Part shown: piece after piece, positions 34,213 to 43,937 of the stretch
Position numbering within the stretch: the first letter of the stretch is position 1
How the letters are laid out: the number at the start of each line of letters is the position of its first letter
Assembly: GCF_002933875.1 (NCBI RefSeq)
Contig: NZ_BFAV01000150.1
Location: 62,001-126,000, forward strand
Direction of reading: 5' to 3'
Length of the DNA: 64,000 nt
Source of the DNA: Desulfocucumis palustris
Lineage (GTDB): Bacteria > Bacillota > Desulfotomaculia > Desulfotomaculales > Desulfocucumaceae
Made by a program: the position numbers and the translations under genes
The notes under the pieces: model-generated
Database searches by the model: none
What the model was told of the DNA's origin: nothing
Seen by the model: only the letters and a program-made list of their open reading frames with translations

Positions 34213-34351
34213 CCGCAAAGCCGGGCCGGTCGAACATAAGTGAGAACCGGGTCTTGCAGGCCGGCAGCCGGATAAATATTACTTGCTGGATGTATTTGCC
34301 ATATAGTGATAAAATAAAGCATATTATCAATGAAACAAGGGGTCCTCAACA

Positions 34352-35071
34352 ATGCATCTAACGGAAATCAACCTTTTACAGGAAAAATATCCTTCCAGGG
34401 CGGAATATCCTTTTTGCCTGGATGTATTTAATGCCACCGGAAAAATAGTTTTCACCACACCGGTAACCTTTTTTATAGGAGAAAACGGCTCCGGCAAGTC
34501 CACCTTGCTCAAGGCTTTGGCGCGGGCCTGCAATATTCACATATGGAAAGATGAAGACAGCGGCCAAAACCATAACACAAGGTATTCGGAGGATTTGTAC
34601 AAATATATGGATATTGTGTGGTCCGGCGGCACAGTGCCCGGCTCCTTTTTTGCCTCCGAATATTTCCGTAATTTTGCCGATAATATAGACCGGTGGGCCA
34701 AGGCCGACCCCGGCATTCTAAAGTATTACGGCGGAGAAAACCTGCTGACAAAATCTCACGGCCAGTATCACATGGCATTTTTTAAAAGCAGATACAGAAT
34801 TAAAGGTCTTTATCTGCTGGACGAGCCGGAAAATGCCTTGTCTCCCGGGAAACAGCTGGAATTGTTAAAAATATTAAAGGAAATGAGCCTGGCCGGACAT
34901 TCCCAGTTTATAATCGCGTCCCACTCTCCAATTTTGCTTGCCCTCCCCGGAGCCACGATCTACAGTTTCGATCATATCCCGGTTAAACAGGTGCCCTATG
35001 AGAAAACCGAGCACTACCTGGTTTATAGGGATTTTCTAAACAACAGGGATAAATATTTAAATAATCTCTGA
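34352..35071 (+). CDS. AAA-type (ABC/RecN-like) ATPase
   Basis: 239 residues. Walker A GENGSGKST at about 43-51, a degenerate signature near LTKSHGQ, Walker B YLLDEPENALSP and the His switch ASHSPILLALPG. It is the single-domain AAA_21 type that often handles DNA ends or serves overcoming-lysogenisation or toxin roles. No partner nuclease or toxin gene is adjacent. It appears to be a single-gene unit. Confidence 0.88.
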   Translation: MHLTEINLLQEKYPSRAEYPFCLDVFNATGKIVFTTPVTFFIGENGSGKSTLLKALARACNIHIWKDEDSGQNHNTRYSEDLYKYMDIVWSGGTVPGSFFASEYFRNFADNIDRWAKADPGILKYYGGENLLTKSHGQYHMAFFKSRYRIKGLYLLDEPENALSPGKQLELLKILKEMSLAGHSQFIIASHSPILLALPGATIYSFDHIPVKQVPYEKTEHYLVYRDFLNNRDKYLNNL

Positions 35072-35201
35072 CCAAATCGGCATTTCACCATGCATATCAA
35101 CAAATGGAATTTCACAAAACTACATAATAAGCCTTGCCGGCCCGGAGGAAATATCACATTATAAAGACAACAATACTAAACCGACTGGAGGTAGGATAAA
35201 T

Positions 35202-36137
35202 TTGCCCGACAAAAATATAATGGCAGTCCCCTTTGATTTATTAATTATGGGAGCGGCGGTGGAAACCGGCATTATCAACGCCCTGGAGAAAAGGCCGATG
35301 ACCGCCGCCGAACTGGCGGCGGAAATAACAGCGGACCAGAGGGCTGTCTGGACAGTGCTGGAGGCCATGGCGGCGCTGGGTTACCTTACAAGGCAAGACC
35401 ATTCGTACGCCCTCTCCGGGGATGCCAGAAATATGATTTTCACTCCCGGCGCCCCCAATTATACGGGTCTTTCCTTTATGCACCGCTACGAGCTGCTCAA
35501 ATCCTGGATACATCTTCCGGAGGTAATAGCCACCGGCAAACCGCATCCCAGAAAACGCACTCCAGTTACCACAGCTTACTTTATGGCGGCCATGCAGGAA
35601 GGCGCCCGGCGCAGCGCCCGGCCCATGGGGGAATTTTTGCTGTCCGGCTCCCCCCGGAATACCCGGGTACTGGATATAGGAGGAGGCCCGTTATTCTATG
35701 CCAGGGCTTTTACCGCTTTGGGAGCCGCCGTAACCGTGCTGGATCTGGCTGAAGTGGTGTCCATGATGGGAAAAGAGGCAGCGGCCGCAGGTATCGAAAT
35801 GATAGCCGGGGATTTCAACGTGGCCTTGCCCGAAGGTCCCTTTGATCTGGCTTATCTGGGCAATATCAACCACATGGTGGGTGAAGAGGAAAACCAGGAA
35901 TTGATCAGAAAAACCGCGGGGGTTTTAAAACCCGGCGGGCGCATTGCCATAGTGGAGTTCGTCCGGGGCGCCAGCCCCTTTGCAGCGGTGTTCGGCGTGA
36001 ATATGCTGGTCAATACCGGCAACGGCGGCACCTGGACCATGGAACAGTTCACCGGCTGGCTGGAAAATTCCGGCTTCGGCGATATCCGGCTGGATACCGT
36101 GGCTGAGAGACAGGTCATTACAGCGACTAAAAAATAG
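35202..36137 (+). CDS. SAM-dependent O-methyltransferase (acetylserotonin-type)
   Basis: 311 residues. The N-terminal dimerisation winged helix (GIINALEKRPMTAAELAAEI in parts, LEAMAALGYL) is followed by the Rossmann domain: motif I VLDIGGGPLFYARAF, motif II VTVLDLAEVV, and LKPGGRIAIVEF. The family methylates hydroxyls of small, often aromatic, molecules. The TTG start follows GGAGGTAGG. Substrate unknown; no biosynthetic genes flank it directly. Confidence 0.88.
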   Translation: MPDKNIMAVPFDLLIMGAAVETGIINALEKRPMTAAELAAEITADQRAVWTVLEAMAALGYLTRQDHSYALSGDARNMIFTPGAPNYTGLSFMHRYELLKSWIHLPEVIATGKPHPRKRTPVTTAYFMAAMQEGARRSARPMGEFLLSGSPRNTRVLDIGGGPLFYARAFTALGAAVTVLDLAEVVSMMGKEAAAAGIEMIAGDFNVALPEGPFDLAYLGNINHMVGEEENQELIRKTAGVLKPGGRIAIVEFVRGASPFAAVFGVNMLVNTGNGGTWTMEQFTGWLENSGFGDIRLDTVAERQVITATKK

Positions 36138-36248
36138 CCGCCCCATGCTGATGGCGCGACGGTCAATGCTGTGAAGCGCTCAAACCGTAAGTATCATTAT
36201 CCTATGCGCTGGCCCATCGCCGGGGCGGACCTGCAATACTTGCGAACA

Positions 36249-37031
36249 TTAAGCTACTTTATGTCTGTAAGCCCGCATTGCGAATATATAAGCTACAAAA
36301 AGAATTCCCAGGCACCATGCCAGCGCAATCCAAAGCTCATTGCTTACCGGCTGCCCCATGAGCAGGGAGCGTACAGCCTCGACGATGGAGGTAACCGGCT
36401 GGTTTTCGGCAAAAGCCCGGACAGGCCCCGGCATGGATTCAGTGGGAACAAAGGCCGAACTGATAAATGGCAGGAACATGAGCGGATAGGCGAAAACACC
36501 GGCGCCCTCCGCACTTTTTGCCAATAACCCGGATACCACCGCCAGCCAAGTGGTGGCAAGCGTAAACAGCAACAAAATTCCCGTGACAACCAGCCAGGCG
36601 CCAATTCCGGCTGACGGCCGGAAACCCATGAGCAGGGCAATCAATACGATAACAATTAAGGAAATGGCACAGGATACAACCGAGGTAAGCACATGCCCCC
36701 AAAGCAAGGATGATTTGGCAATAGGCATGGAATGGAACCTTTCAAAGATTCCTTTCGTAACGTCGCTGTTCAGGCGAACAGCGGCATAAGCCACGCCGCT
36801 GCTGATGGCCATGAGCAGGATGCCGGGCAGCATGTAGTCGATATATTTGCCGTTTTGCGGACCGATGTTGATTGCCCCGCCGAACACATAGACAAACAAA
36901 AGCATAAACATGACCGGCATGGCGATTACGGTGATGATCGTGTCCACGCTTCGAAACGCGTGGCACATGCATCGATTTGTCATAATACCTACATCATTGA
37001 AATAGTGTTTGGATTTTGCAGCGGTTTCCAT
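36249..37031 (-). CDS. ABC-2 type transporter permease (DrrB-like)
   Basis: 260 residues with six membrane helices and the ABC-2 motif in the last third (YPLMFLPFISSAFVPTESMP). Its start overlaps the stop of the ATPase gene (TAATG). DrrB-type permeases export drugs or lipids. It lies at the end of the PadR-pentapeptide-ABC module. Because its ATPase partner carries an in-frame stop, the transporter may be inactive. Confidence 0.88.
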   Translation of the reverse strand: METAAKSKHYFNDVGIMTNRCMCHAFRSVDTIITVIAMPVMFMLLFVYVFGGAINIGPQNGKYIDYMLPGILLMAISSGVAYAAVRLNSDVTKGIFERFHSMPIAKSSLLWGHVLTSVVSCAISLIVIVLIALLMGFRPSAGIGAWLVVTGILLLFTLATTWLAVVSGLLAKSAEGAGVFAYPLMFLPFISSAFVPTESMPGPVRAFAENQPVTSIVEAVRSLLMGQPVSNELWIALAWCLGILFVAYIFAMRAYRHKVA

Positions 37032-37975
37032 TATTTTGCCTCCTTCTGTTTGTTATCAACAAGTGCAAGGAACACATCCTCCAAGGTCGGCAATTTTTGT
37101 GAAAACTCCGCAACGGGAACATTTGCGTCCTCCAGCCGGTTTAAGACATCAGCCATCTGCCTTGCGCTGCCGTCGGTGGTAACTGTAATGGCCATGGCTT
37201 CCTCATTAAAGTTCGCCTGGTATGTGTTCAGGACTTTGAGCGCCGTTTGTGCGGCATTCTCCTGGTGAAAGCGCAGCTCAATATACCCGTGGGGGAGCAG
37301 CTTTTTCAGTTCCGCCGCTGTTCCCTGCACAATGATTTTTCCTTTATGGAGAATAGCGATTTGGTCGACAAGCTGCTCCGCCTCCTCCAAGTATTGCGTG
37401 GTCAAAAATACGGTTGTTCCGGCTAGAGCCAGGGCTCTGATTTTTTTCCACATGGCGATGCGGCTTTGCGGGTCTAAGCCCGTAGTCGGCTCGTCTAGAA
37501 AGATGATGGCTGGAGTACCAATCAAGCTCATAGCCAGGTCCAGCCTGCGTCGCATACCCCCGGAATACGTTGAAACAGGCCGGTCGGCGGCATCCAGCAA
37601 ATCAAACTGTTTCAGCAACTCATCCACCTTATGGTTGACATCGGACAGGTGGCGCAGCTTTCCGATCATGCGCAGATTTTCCCGCCCGGTCAAAATCTCA
37701 TCCACGGCGGCATATTGCCCGGTCAGGCTGATTGCTTCCCGTACACGCTCCGGCTACCGAACAACATCGAAGCCACCCACCTGCGCATTTCCACTGTCTG
37801 GATTCAGTAAGGTTGTCAGAATCTTAATTGTGGTGGTTTTGCCCGCGCCATTGGAACCCAGCAAGGCGAAAATGCTGCCCTTTTGCACCTTGAAATCCAC
37901 CTTTTTGAGTACCCTTAGTTTCTTATAGGACTTCTCAAGTCTATTGGCACAAATTGCGGCACTGGTTTGTACCAT
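37031..37975 (-). pseudogene. DrrA-type ABC ATPase interrupted by an in-frame TAG
   Basis: The 5' part (37754-37975) has Walker [12 protein letters not shown] and ends GGFDVVR before a TAG at 37754-37756. The same frame then continues PERVREAISLTGQYAAVDE and runs through the signature YSGGMRRRLD, Walker B IIFLDEPTTGLDP and the switch TTQYLEEAEQL to 37031. In homologues one residue (often Glu) sits at the TAG position, so a single base change explains it. There is no frameshift. It is either a recent pseudogene or two proteins made by readthrough. TAG is used as an ordinary stop elsewhere in this window, which argues against recoding. Confidence 0.85.
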
Positions 37976-37989
37976 TTTTCTTTTCCTCC

Positions 37990-38841
37990 TTATATGATTG
38001 TAACATTGGTTAAATTCGCCTCGCCGCCGCTTTTCAGAAGGGCGTAGGTCAGCTTATCCATTGACGCGCCGTCAAAGCTCGCCTTGCGAAGCGACTTTCT
38101 GCCGATGTTATAAAAAGAGACATTTCGCAGTGTCGCGCCCCGAAAGGACGTACCCACAAGGTAGGTTTTATTGAAAACCGTGCCGTTTAGCACAAACCCG
38201 TCAAAGCAAACCTCGCTCAGATCGGAATAGGTAAAATCCGTACCGTGAAGCACACAGTTTTGAAACTTCGCACCTTTTAATCCAACCTTTGTCAGCTTCG
38301 CTTCGGTCAGGTTAGCCCCATCAAGCTTTATGCCGCAGAGATTGGAACTGTCAAAATTCGCCCGGATAAGAATGCTGTTGATGAAGCTTCCGTTTTGCAA
38401 CGACACCATTGTGAAGTTTGCATCGGTCAGGTTCGCCCCGTCAAAAATTGCGCCATTCAAATCGCTGGCCCGAAACGTGCTGCCCGTAAGGTCGGAGCCG
38501 CTGAAGTCCGCCTCTTTCAGAGCGCTATAGTTAAAATTGCCTCCATGTACCGTTACATTTCTGAAATCGGAACCGGGGAGGTTGGTTGCCGAAAATTTCG
38601 TCAGCACTTTCCGTTCCAGCGATCTCGCCTCATCGGCCACATCCCGGATGGTTTCCTCAATATCGCCAATGGAATCAATAGTTTTGGCATAAGCCGTTTC
38701 GTCGTCATAACCTTGCTTTTTAAGGTCGTTCAGCTTCTCCTGAAGGTCGCGGCGCAACTCGTCCTTTAGCTCTTCCACGGTGCGAAGCCCCTCGTAGGGA
38801 GAAAACACGCCGTTCAAATATTGATTTAATTTCTCGTTCAT
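37990..38841 (-). CDS. Pentapeptide-repeat protein with DUF1700-like N-terminus
   Basis: 283 residues. Residues 1-80 are helical and charged ([28 protein letters not shown]), like the prefix domain found in PadR-linked permeases. Residues 90-280 are about 30 pentapeptides of the A(D/N)Lxx type ([20 protein letters not shown] in parts), forming a right-handed quadrilateral helix. Some such proteins mimic DNA and protect gyrase. It is in an operon with PadR upstream and the ABC transporter downstream, suggesting regulated stress or drug protection. Confidence 0.88.
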   Translation of the reverse strand: MNEKLNQYLNGVFSPYEGLRTVEELKDELRRDLQEKLNDLKKQGYDDETAYAKTIDSIGDIEETIRDVADEARSLERKVLTKFSATNLPGSDFRNVTVHGGNFNYSALKEADFSGSDLTGSTFRASDLNGAIFDGANLTDANFTMVSLQNGSFINSILIRANFDSSNLCGIKLDGANLTEAKLTKVGLKGAKFQNCVLHGTDFTYSDLSEVCFDGFVLNGTVFNKTYLVGTSFRGATLRNVSFYNIGRKSLRKASFDGASMDKLTYALLKSGGEANLTNVTII

Positions 38842-38862
38842 TTTTACTTTGCCACCTTTCTG

Positions 38863-39192
38863 TTATAGCAATTGGTCCAATACGCGCTTGGCGTATTCCC
38901 AGTTTTTTTTGTTTTCGGCATAGGTCAATTTGCCTTTCTCCGTAATTTTATAGTATTTCCTCCTGCCGCCCTGGGTTTCGTCACCCCAATACCAGGTGAT
39001 GTTGCCGTCACTCTCCAAGCGCTTGAGGCTGGAATACATGGTGGCCTCCTTTAGTTCATACTCGCCGCCGGAATTTTGCTGGATCAGTTTGACGATTTCA
39101 TAGCCGTACTGGTCACCGCTTTGCAAAATTTTCAAAATCATAGTATCCGTATGCCCTCTGAGTAAATCTGAGGAGATCTTTGGATCAATCAT
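38863..39192 (-). CDS. PadR-family transcriptional repressor
   Basis: 109 residues. The winged helix is DTMILKILQSGDQYGYEIVKLIQQ, EATMYSSLKRLESDG, YWGDETQGGRRKYYKITEKG (in parts), the PadR signature, with the short C-terminal dimer helix of subfamily 2. It is the first gene of the module and probably represses its own operon through the palindrome 30 bp upstream. Confidence 0.93.
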   Translation of the reverse strand: MIDPKISSDLLRGHTDTMILKILQSGDQYGYEIVKLIQQNSGGEYELKEATMYSSLKRLESDGNITWYWGDETQGGRRKYYKITEKGKLTYAENKKNWEYAKRVLDQLL

Positions 39193-39221
39193 TATTACAC
39201 CTCTTTGAATACACTATAGAC

Positions 39222-39250
39222 CATATTACCATGACTGTCAAGGTAATATG
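39222..39250 (-). promoter_or_regulatory. PadR operator candidate
   Basis: CATATTACC-N11-GGTAATATG, a perfect 9+9 inverted repeat 30 bp upstream of the padR start codon. Confidence 0.65.
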
Positions 39251-39544
39251 ACGGATATTCTTCCCGGTAAATTTGGAGCTATTCAATAACGGCAAGCAAG
39301 GCAAGTGTCAATACAATTGCCTTGCTTGTATTTTGCTGTGCGGCTTGGGATTTTCAATATCGGATAGGGCGTTTCAAAGCAAATGCGGTCGGAAAGCCGG
39401 CGCAAGGCAAAGGTGGAGTTCCCAAAGTTACGAAACCTGCGGGTATAATCTATTGAAGTGGAATTGTAGTAAATGTGGTTATGGTTATTTTACCCCGGTA
39501 TATGCTATAATTTGTTTCTGACAAGTCAGCGAGGAGGTCAAAAT

Positions 39545-40252
39545 ATGTCCAGGAAAATTCTGTTCGTACTGCTCATGGCCCTGTTAACGGCAACTTTAAT
39601 GGCCGGCTGCGGCAATGAAAAAACTCAGCCGGCAGCCGGCATGATTAAGGTAGAAACCCAAAAGGTTCAGGAAAAATCGGAAGCGATTGAGGTGTCACTG
39701 CAGATTCCGGTTATTTCAGGCCTGCGGGACACCTCGTTGCAGACGGAATTAAACGATACATTTGCCCAAAAAGCACTTGAACTGAAAAAGAATCTGGAAG
39801 CCCAGGCCAGGGAGGATCAAAAAAATCAGGGAGAACTCTTTCACACCTATTCGGTGGTTACATCATTTACAGTGCCCTATAATAAGAACGGGTTACTGAG
39901 CATTAACGTGGAATACGGCACCTACACCGGCGGGGCCCACGGCATGACCTACCGGGAAACACTCAATATTGATACGGAATCCGGCAAAAAACTGCAAATA
40001 GGGGATTTCTTCAAACCCGATGAAAATTACCGGATGCTGGTTACACAGGAAATCAAAAAGCAAATAGAAGCCAACCGGGACATGTATTTCCCGGACGCCC
40101 TGGATACTCTCAAGCCGATTGAACAGGACCAGCCCTTTTATATAGGTGGGGACGACCATATTGTGGTCTATTATGGGCTCTATGAAATTGCGCCCTTTGC
40201 GGCCGGCATGCCGGAGTTTAAAATACCGGCGGCCCATCCCCAGGCCGGGTGA
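39545..40252 (+). CDS. Lipoprotein with DUF4163/DUF3298 (PdaC/RsiV-like) domains
   Basis: 235 residues. The signal peptide ends in the lipobox LMAGC. Two domains follow: DUF4163 (about 45-130) and DUF3298 (about 140-230, GGAHGMTYRETLNID and YEIAPFAAGMPEFKIP). The pair occurs in RsiV, PdaC and other cell-wall proteins, where it binds glycan or lysozyme. It was given the ATG at 39545 behind GAGGAGGT. A strong terminator follows. Probably anchored on the outer face of the membrane. Confidence 0.88.
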   Translation: MSRKILFVLLMALLTATLMAGCGNEKTQPAAGMIKVETQKVQEKSEAIEVSLQIPVISGLRDTSLQTELNDTFAQKALELKKNLEAQAREDQKNQGELFHTYSVVTSFTVPYNKNGLLSINVEYGTYTGGAHGMTYRETLNIDTESGKKLQIGDFFKPDENYRMLVTQEIKKQIEANRDMYFPDALDTLKPIEQDQPFYIGGDDHIVVYYGLYEIAPFAAGMPEFKIPAAHPQAG

Positions 40253-40261
40253 AAGCAAAAA

Positions 40262-40307
40262 AACAGCTCAATAACTTAGGAACTGGTACCTAAGTTATTG
40301 AGCTGTT
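40262..40307. terminator. Bidirectional terminator, 19-bp perfect stem
   Basis: AACAGCTCAATAACTTAGG and complement with an 8-nt loop, with T runs on both strands. It separates the convergent lipoprotein and LysE genes. Confidence 0.92.
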
Positions 40308-40938
40308 AATTAATTTTTGCGCGTAATAGATTTATACCTAATGCGATAAATATTATACCTGCAAGTTTGTTTAACAATATGGATATTCTTTTCTCTCCTC
40401 TTATCTTATCTGTCATGAAGGATGAAAAGACCGCCAATAATACGCACCATATTGTTCCGGTGGTTATAAAAGTAAGGCCCAGGAGCAGAAAGGGCGTAGC
40501 GCCGTAATTATTGGCAGGGTCCACAAACTGGGGTAAAAACGCCAGAAAAAACAGAGCCACTTTGGGATTTAGTAAATTTGTTATAATACCTTCAAAATAT
40601 ATCCTTTTTAGACCGGCACGGCTTTCCTCATCTTTTTCCACAACAATTTCTTTCTTTGAGGCCAGTGTTTTAATTCCCAGATAAACTAAATACCCGGCGC
40701 CCAGGTATTTAACCAGGTTAAAGGCTATAGCCGACCTGGCCAATATCACCGACAATCCCAAAGCCACCAGCAATGTATGTATTAAAGCTCCCGATGAAAT
40801 TCCCAGGGCGGATATTACCCCCGCCTTTTTGCCCTGCCCCATGCTCCGGCCTAAAATGTATATGGTATCCGAACCCGGGGTAAGATTCAGCAGAATCCCG
40901 GAAAAGAGAAAAACGCCGTAATTTTCAATACCGAACAT
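40306..40938 (-). CDS. LysE/RhtB-family amino acid exporter
   Basis: 210 residues with six membrane helices and family motifs near the N-terminus (GILLNLTPGSDTIYILGRSMGQGKKAG in parts) and NLLNPKVALFFLAFLPQFV in the middle. It exports amino acids or derivatives such as homoserine lactones. Single gene, convergent with the lipoprotein gene. Confidence 0.93.
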   Translation of the reverse strand: MFGIENYGVFLFSGILLNLTPGSDTIYILGRSMGQGKKAGVISALGISSGALIHTLLVALGLSVILARSAIAFNLVKYLGAGYLVYLGIKTLASKKEIVVEKDEESRAGLKRIYFEGIITNLLNPKVALFFLAFLPQFVDPANNYGATPFLLLGLTFITTGTIWCVLLAVFSSFMTDKIRGEKRISILLNKLAGIIFIALGINLLRAKIN

Positions 40939-41128
40939 TTTATGAGTCCCTTCCTTAGTGAAAATTAAACAGTGCCGGTGCTTTCTTATGGACCATTTTA
41001 ATAATTATACTCTAAAAAAGCCCTACTCGTACCTGACAGTTGCCCCAATCTCTAATAATTGGAATGGCCATAACCCGGTCTGCCGGCATATTCTATTTAA
41101 CAAACAGCGCAGGCAGGGGGGTGCCGCA

Positions 41129-41785
41129 ATGCAGGAAAGAAGTGTTGAAAATTCCCGGGGAATCGATGTTTCCCGCTGGCAGGGCGATATTAATTGGAGC
41201 CTGGTAAAAAAGGACGGAATCTCTTTCGCCTTTATTAAAGCCACCGAAGGAGTGGATTACGAGGATAATAAATTTTCCCAAAACCTGAGGGGGGCCGGAG
41301 AGGCGGGAATCCTTACGGGGGCGTATCATTTCTGCACCCCGTCGGATCCGGAGGACGCCGTTAAAGAAGCCAGGCATTTCATTGACGTCATCAAAAAGCA
41401 CGGTGGTTTTGGAGTTCTGGATTTGCCCCCGGTGATAGACATAGAGCAAAATAAGGGGCTAAACAAAAAACAAATTTCGGATATCGTAAGGGTCTGGATT
41501 GATATAGTAAAAGAAGAGTCCGGAGCAGGGCCAATTTTATATTCCTACTGGCACTTTATCCAGGATTACCTGGATCATGGTTTAAGTGATGTTCCTTTGT
41601 GGCTTGCCCACTACCACCACCGGCAGCCGCCGGATTCCCCGGTCTGGAAATCATGGCTCTTCCTGCAATTTACGGACAAGGGACGGGTCTCCGGCATTGA
41701 GGGAAATGTGGATATGAACGAATTTCACGGAGACACCGCTAAATTAAACCGGCTATGCCTGGCCAAAAGGGTCCGCCGCACATAA
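41129..41785 (+). CDS. GH25 lysozyme-like muramidase, apparently not secreted
   Basis: 218 residues of a single GH25 barrel: GIDVSRWQGDINW at the start with the catalytic-face Asp, FAFIKATEG, LPPVIDIEQN with the acidic catalytic pair, LYSYWHF and FTDKGRVSGIEGNVDMNEF at the end. It cleaves peptidoglycan glycan strands. No signal peptide or wall-binding repeat is visible, so release may need lysis or it may act in the spore compartment. The ATG at 41129 follows GGGGGGTG. A terminator follows. Confidence 0.9.
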   Translation: MQERSVENSRGIDVSRWQGDINWSLVKKDGISFAFIKATEGVDYEDNKFSQNLRGAGEAGILTGAYHFCTPSDPEDAVKEARHFIDVIKKHGGFGVLDLPPVIDIEQNKGLNKKQISDIVRVWIDIVKEESGAGPILYSYWHFIQDYLDHGLSDVPLWLAHYHHRQPPDSPVWKSWLFLQFTDKGRVSGIEGNVDMNEFHGDTAKLNRLCLAKRVRRT

Positions 41786-41794
41786 AAAAATTCA

Positions 41795-41815
41795 ACCGCC
41801 CAAGGGCGGTTTTTG
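41795..41815 (+). terminator. Terminator after the GH25 gene
   Basis: ACCGCCC-AA-GGGCGGT hairpin followed by TTTT. Confidence 0.8.
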
Positions 41816-41963
41816 CTTTATCGCGGATTACCGGTTACCTCAAGCGCGAAATTGCGTATTAATAATGATAGAAGTGCGCATCTCAACAGTAATACCCCAT
41901 TTTATGGTTGCAAACATGGTTTGAACACAATTCCAAAAATAAGCAATAGGAGGAGGCCATAAA

Positions 41964-42449
41964 ATGACTAAAAAAGATATTTTATCATTAACATCTGAAA
42001 TAATTAATAAAAACACCCCGGTTATATTAAATAAGCTAGGTTTTAAAGAACAGCCCGGCTACCTTAAATTTAAAATATCCGAATCTTATGATGACGCTTT
42101 GGGAATGTGCTTTGCTATTTTTAAAGATGATGAAAAAACCCAATTACAAGAAGCCGTTATAATACTATATCCTTTTAACATGCTTTGGATAAATTTTTTA
42201 GATTGGATCAGGTTGCCACGAATATGCAAATTCTCCCGCAGGCTTTTCGAGAGGAAAGTTCTCCATGTTTTGGCGCATGAATTAAGGCACTTCTGGCAGT
42301 ACTACACCGGAGAGCACAAAAAATACAGCCGGTTATCCAGATTCCTTCCCAGTAAGATGCGGCTGATTGAACTGGATGCGGAAAAGTGGGCGGAGGATTT
42401 TTTAACGGTATATGGACTGAAGCCCAGAATTGCTAATTTATCTTTTTGA
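41964..42449 (+). CDS. Putative zinc metalloprotease-like protein (HExxH)
   Basis: 161 residues. A zinc-binding helix with HELRHFWQYYTG and a downstream Glu in ELDAEKWAEDF form the pattern of a gluzincin-like or SprT/ImmA-type peptidase. A hydrophobic stretch with LWINFLDWI lies before it. AGGAGG precedes the ATG. It is a lone gene with a terminator behind it. The substrate is unknown and the family was not identified. Confidence 0.6.
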   Translation: MTKKDILSLTSEIINKNTPVILNKLGFKEQPGYLKFKISESYDDALGMCFAIFKDDEKTQLQEAVIILYPFNMLWINFLDWIRLPRICKFSRRLFERKVLHVLAHELRHFWQYYTGEHKKYSRLSRFLPSKMRLIELDAEKWAEDFLTVYGLKPRIANLSF

Positions 42450-42507
42450 AGGGCCGGAATTTTACAAAACCGCCCTTACCGGTTGTAAAAGAGCTGCCCC
42501 GGATCTC

Positions 42508-42537
42508 AAATCCAGGCTTTTCCAGCCTGGATTTTAT
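42508..42537 (+). terminator. Terminator after the metalloprotease-like gene
   Basis: AAATCCAGGCT-TTTCC-AGCCTGGATTT with a T-rich tail. Confidence 0.8.
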
Positions 42538-42658
42538 TGTGCCGGTTAAAATTATTGTCCACATATAAAAGATTAAGGTTAATTTTAATTTTAAACGGTT
42601 GCCAGAGGTAATTTAACCTATTAATATATATTAAAAAGGCTACCTGGAGGTCTATTTC

Positions 42659-43885
42659 TTGAATAATATATTAACCGCGGAAAGAATAAATTGGGTTAAA
42701 ACAAACAGAAAAAAAATACTATTATCGGCCCTGTTTTTATTGACAATTTTCATTTCCGCATACATATACAATCACCGGCCAACCTTCGCCGCCACTCACA
42801 AAATTACGGGGGATGCCGGGGGCAGATTGATTGAGATAGAAACAAAAGCCGTCAGGGGCAGCACTGTTACAATGTACAAAGATAAAACCTTCGTGATAGA
42901 ATCCGTGGCCCAGGGGGACAGCCTGGTTACCACCAACAATGATCAGGAACAAGCCGTGGATGCCACTGGTAAAGCGATATTTAAAATTCTCCCCAACGAA
43001 TTAAAATATGGAAAAAATAAAATTCACTTTAAGGTTAAATCTCCCGTTGGCTTGAGCAAAAATTATTTCTATACCCTGGAAAAACCGAAGCTGCCGGTAA
43101 CTTTGCAAGTCAATGTCGCGGACAATGTTATTAATAACGAAAGGGTGAAAATATTTTCTATTGTTACTGATCCCCTTAATAAAATCAATATAGACGGATT
43201 GGTAAGCAATTACCACACCAGAACCGGCAAAGAAAATTTGAATGTGAGAAGTTATAAAATATTGCAACTGGCCGAAAAGGAATCCACGGATTTTCCCGAT
43301 GAATTTCAAACACCGGTTAATATAAGGGTTGTGAATGTGGACGGGCAGGAAGCCTCGGAGCTTGTTAATGTAAGCATTTCTTCCGTCACTGATTTAACCG
43401 TGGCGCAACCCGAGGAGACCGAGTCCGGGTTCGTATATCTTACCGGCCAGGCGCCCCCGGGCGCGGATATCTGTGTGGAGGACAGCAGCGTAGCGGCGGA
43501 TGATACAGGTAATTTCAGAATTAGAGCCCCCCTGCCGGAATTTGGACCCAACACCTTAATTGTCTGCGCAGGCCGGCCGGGAGAAAAAGAATCGTCCCAA
43601 ATCATAACGGTTAACAGGCTGATGCCCAAACTGGCCCTGACCGTGGACCAGGTATCCGGTGAACAGGAGCTGACCATAAAGGGCACTACCACCGCCGGGG
43701 CGAATGTTTATGTAAATGGAACACCGGCGGTGGTTGATAATGATAAGTACACCTGGTTCTTTACATACCCGCCGGGGATTTCCCAAAAATATACCTTTAC
43801 GGTAACTGCTGAAAAAGAGGGTTACAGGACCAGCGAGGAAACATTAACCATGGATCAAAAGCCCGTATTCAGGGACGCGGCTTAA
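42659..43885 (+). CDS. Membrane-anchored extracellular protein with Ig-like/glucodextranase-B-type domains
   Basis: 408 residues. One N-terminal membrane helix (LLSALFLLTIFISAYIY) is followed by about 370 residues of beta-sandwich units. Repeat-like edges are GRLIEIETKAVRGSTVTMYK, GFVYLTGQAPPGADICVED, and LTIKGTTTAGANVYVNG, as in Glucodextran_B or Big-type modules used as spacers on the cell surface. The TTG start follows CTGGAGG. Ligand unknown. Confidence 0.65.
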   Translation: MNNILTAERINWVKTNRKKILLSALFLLTIFISAYIYNHRPTFAATHKITGDAGGRLIEIETKAVRGSTVTMYKDKTFVIESVAQGDSLVTTNNDQEQAVDATGKAIFKILPNELKYGKNKIHFKVKSPVGLSKNYFYTLEKPKLPVTLQVNVADNVINNERVKIFSIVTDPLNKINIDGLVSNYHTRTGKENLNVRSYKILQLAEKESTDFPDEFQTPVNIRVVNVDGQEASELVNVSISSVTDLTVAQPEETESGFVYLTGQAPPGADICVEDSSVAADDTGNFRIRAPLPEFGPNTLIVCAGRPGEKESSQIITVNRLMPKLALTVDQVSGEQELTIKGTTTAGANVYVNGTPAVVDNDKYTWFFTYPPGISQKYTFTVTAEKEGYRTSEETLTMDQKPVFRDAA

Positions 43886-43937
43886 TATAAGTAAGCCCTG
43901 GGTTCGGAAGGGGTTATCCCCCCACCGGACATACGCT

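Noticed and set aside
37754-37756. TAG in the ABC ATPase as a pyrrolysine codon
   Set aside because: Several intact genes in the window (for example the NarL regulator at 15409, the MCP at 17369 and yigZ at 34212) end in TAG, and no pyl gene is seen. A nonsense mutation is simpler.
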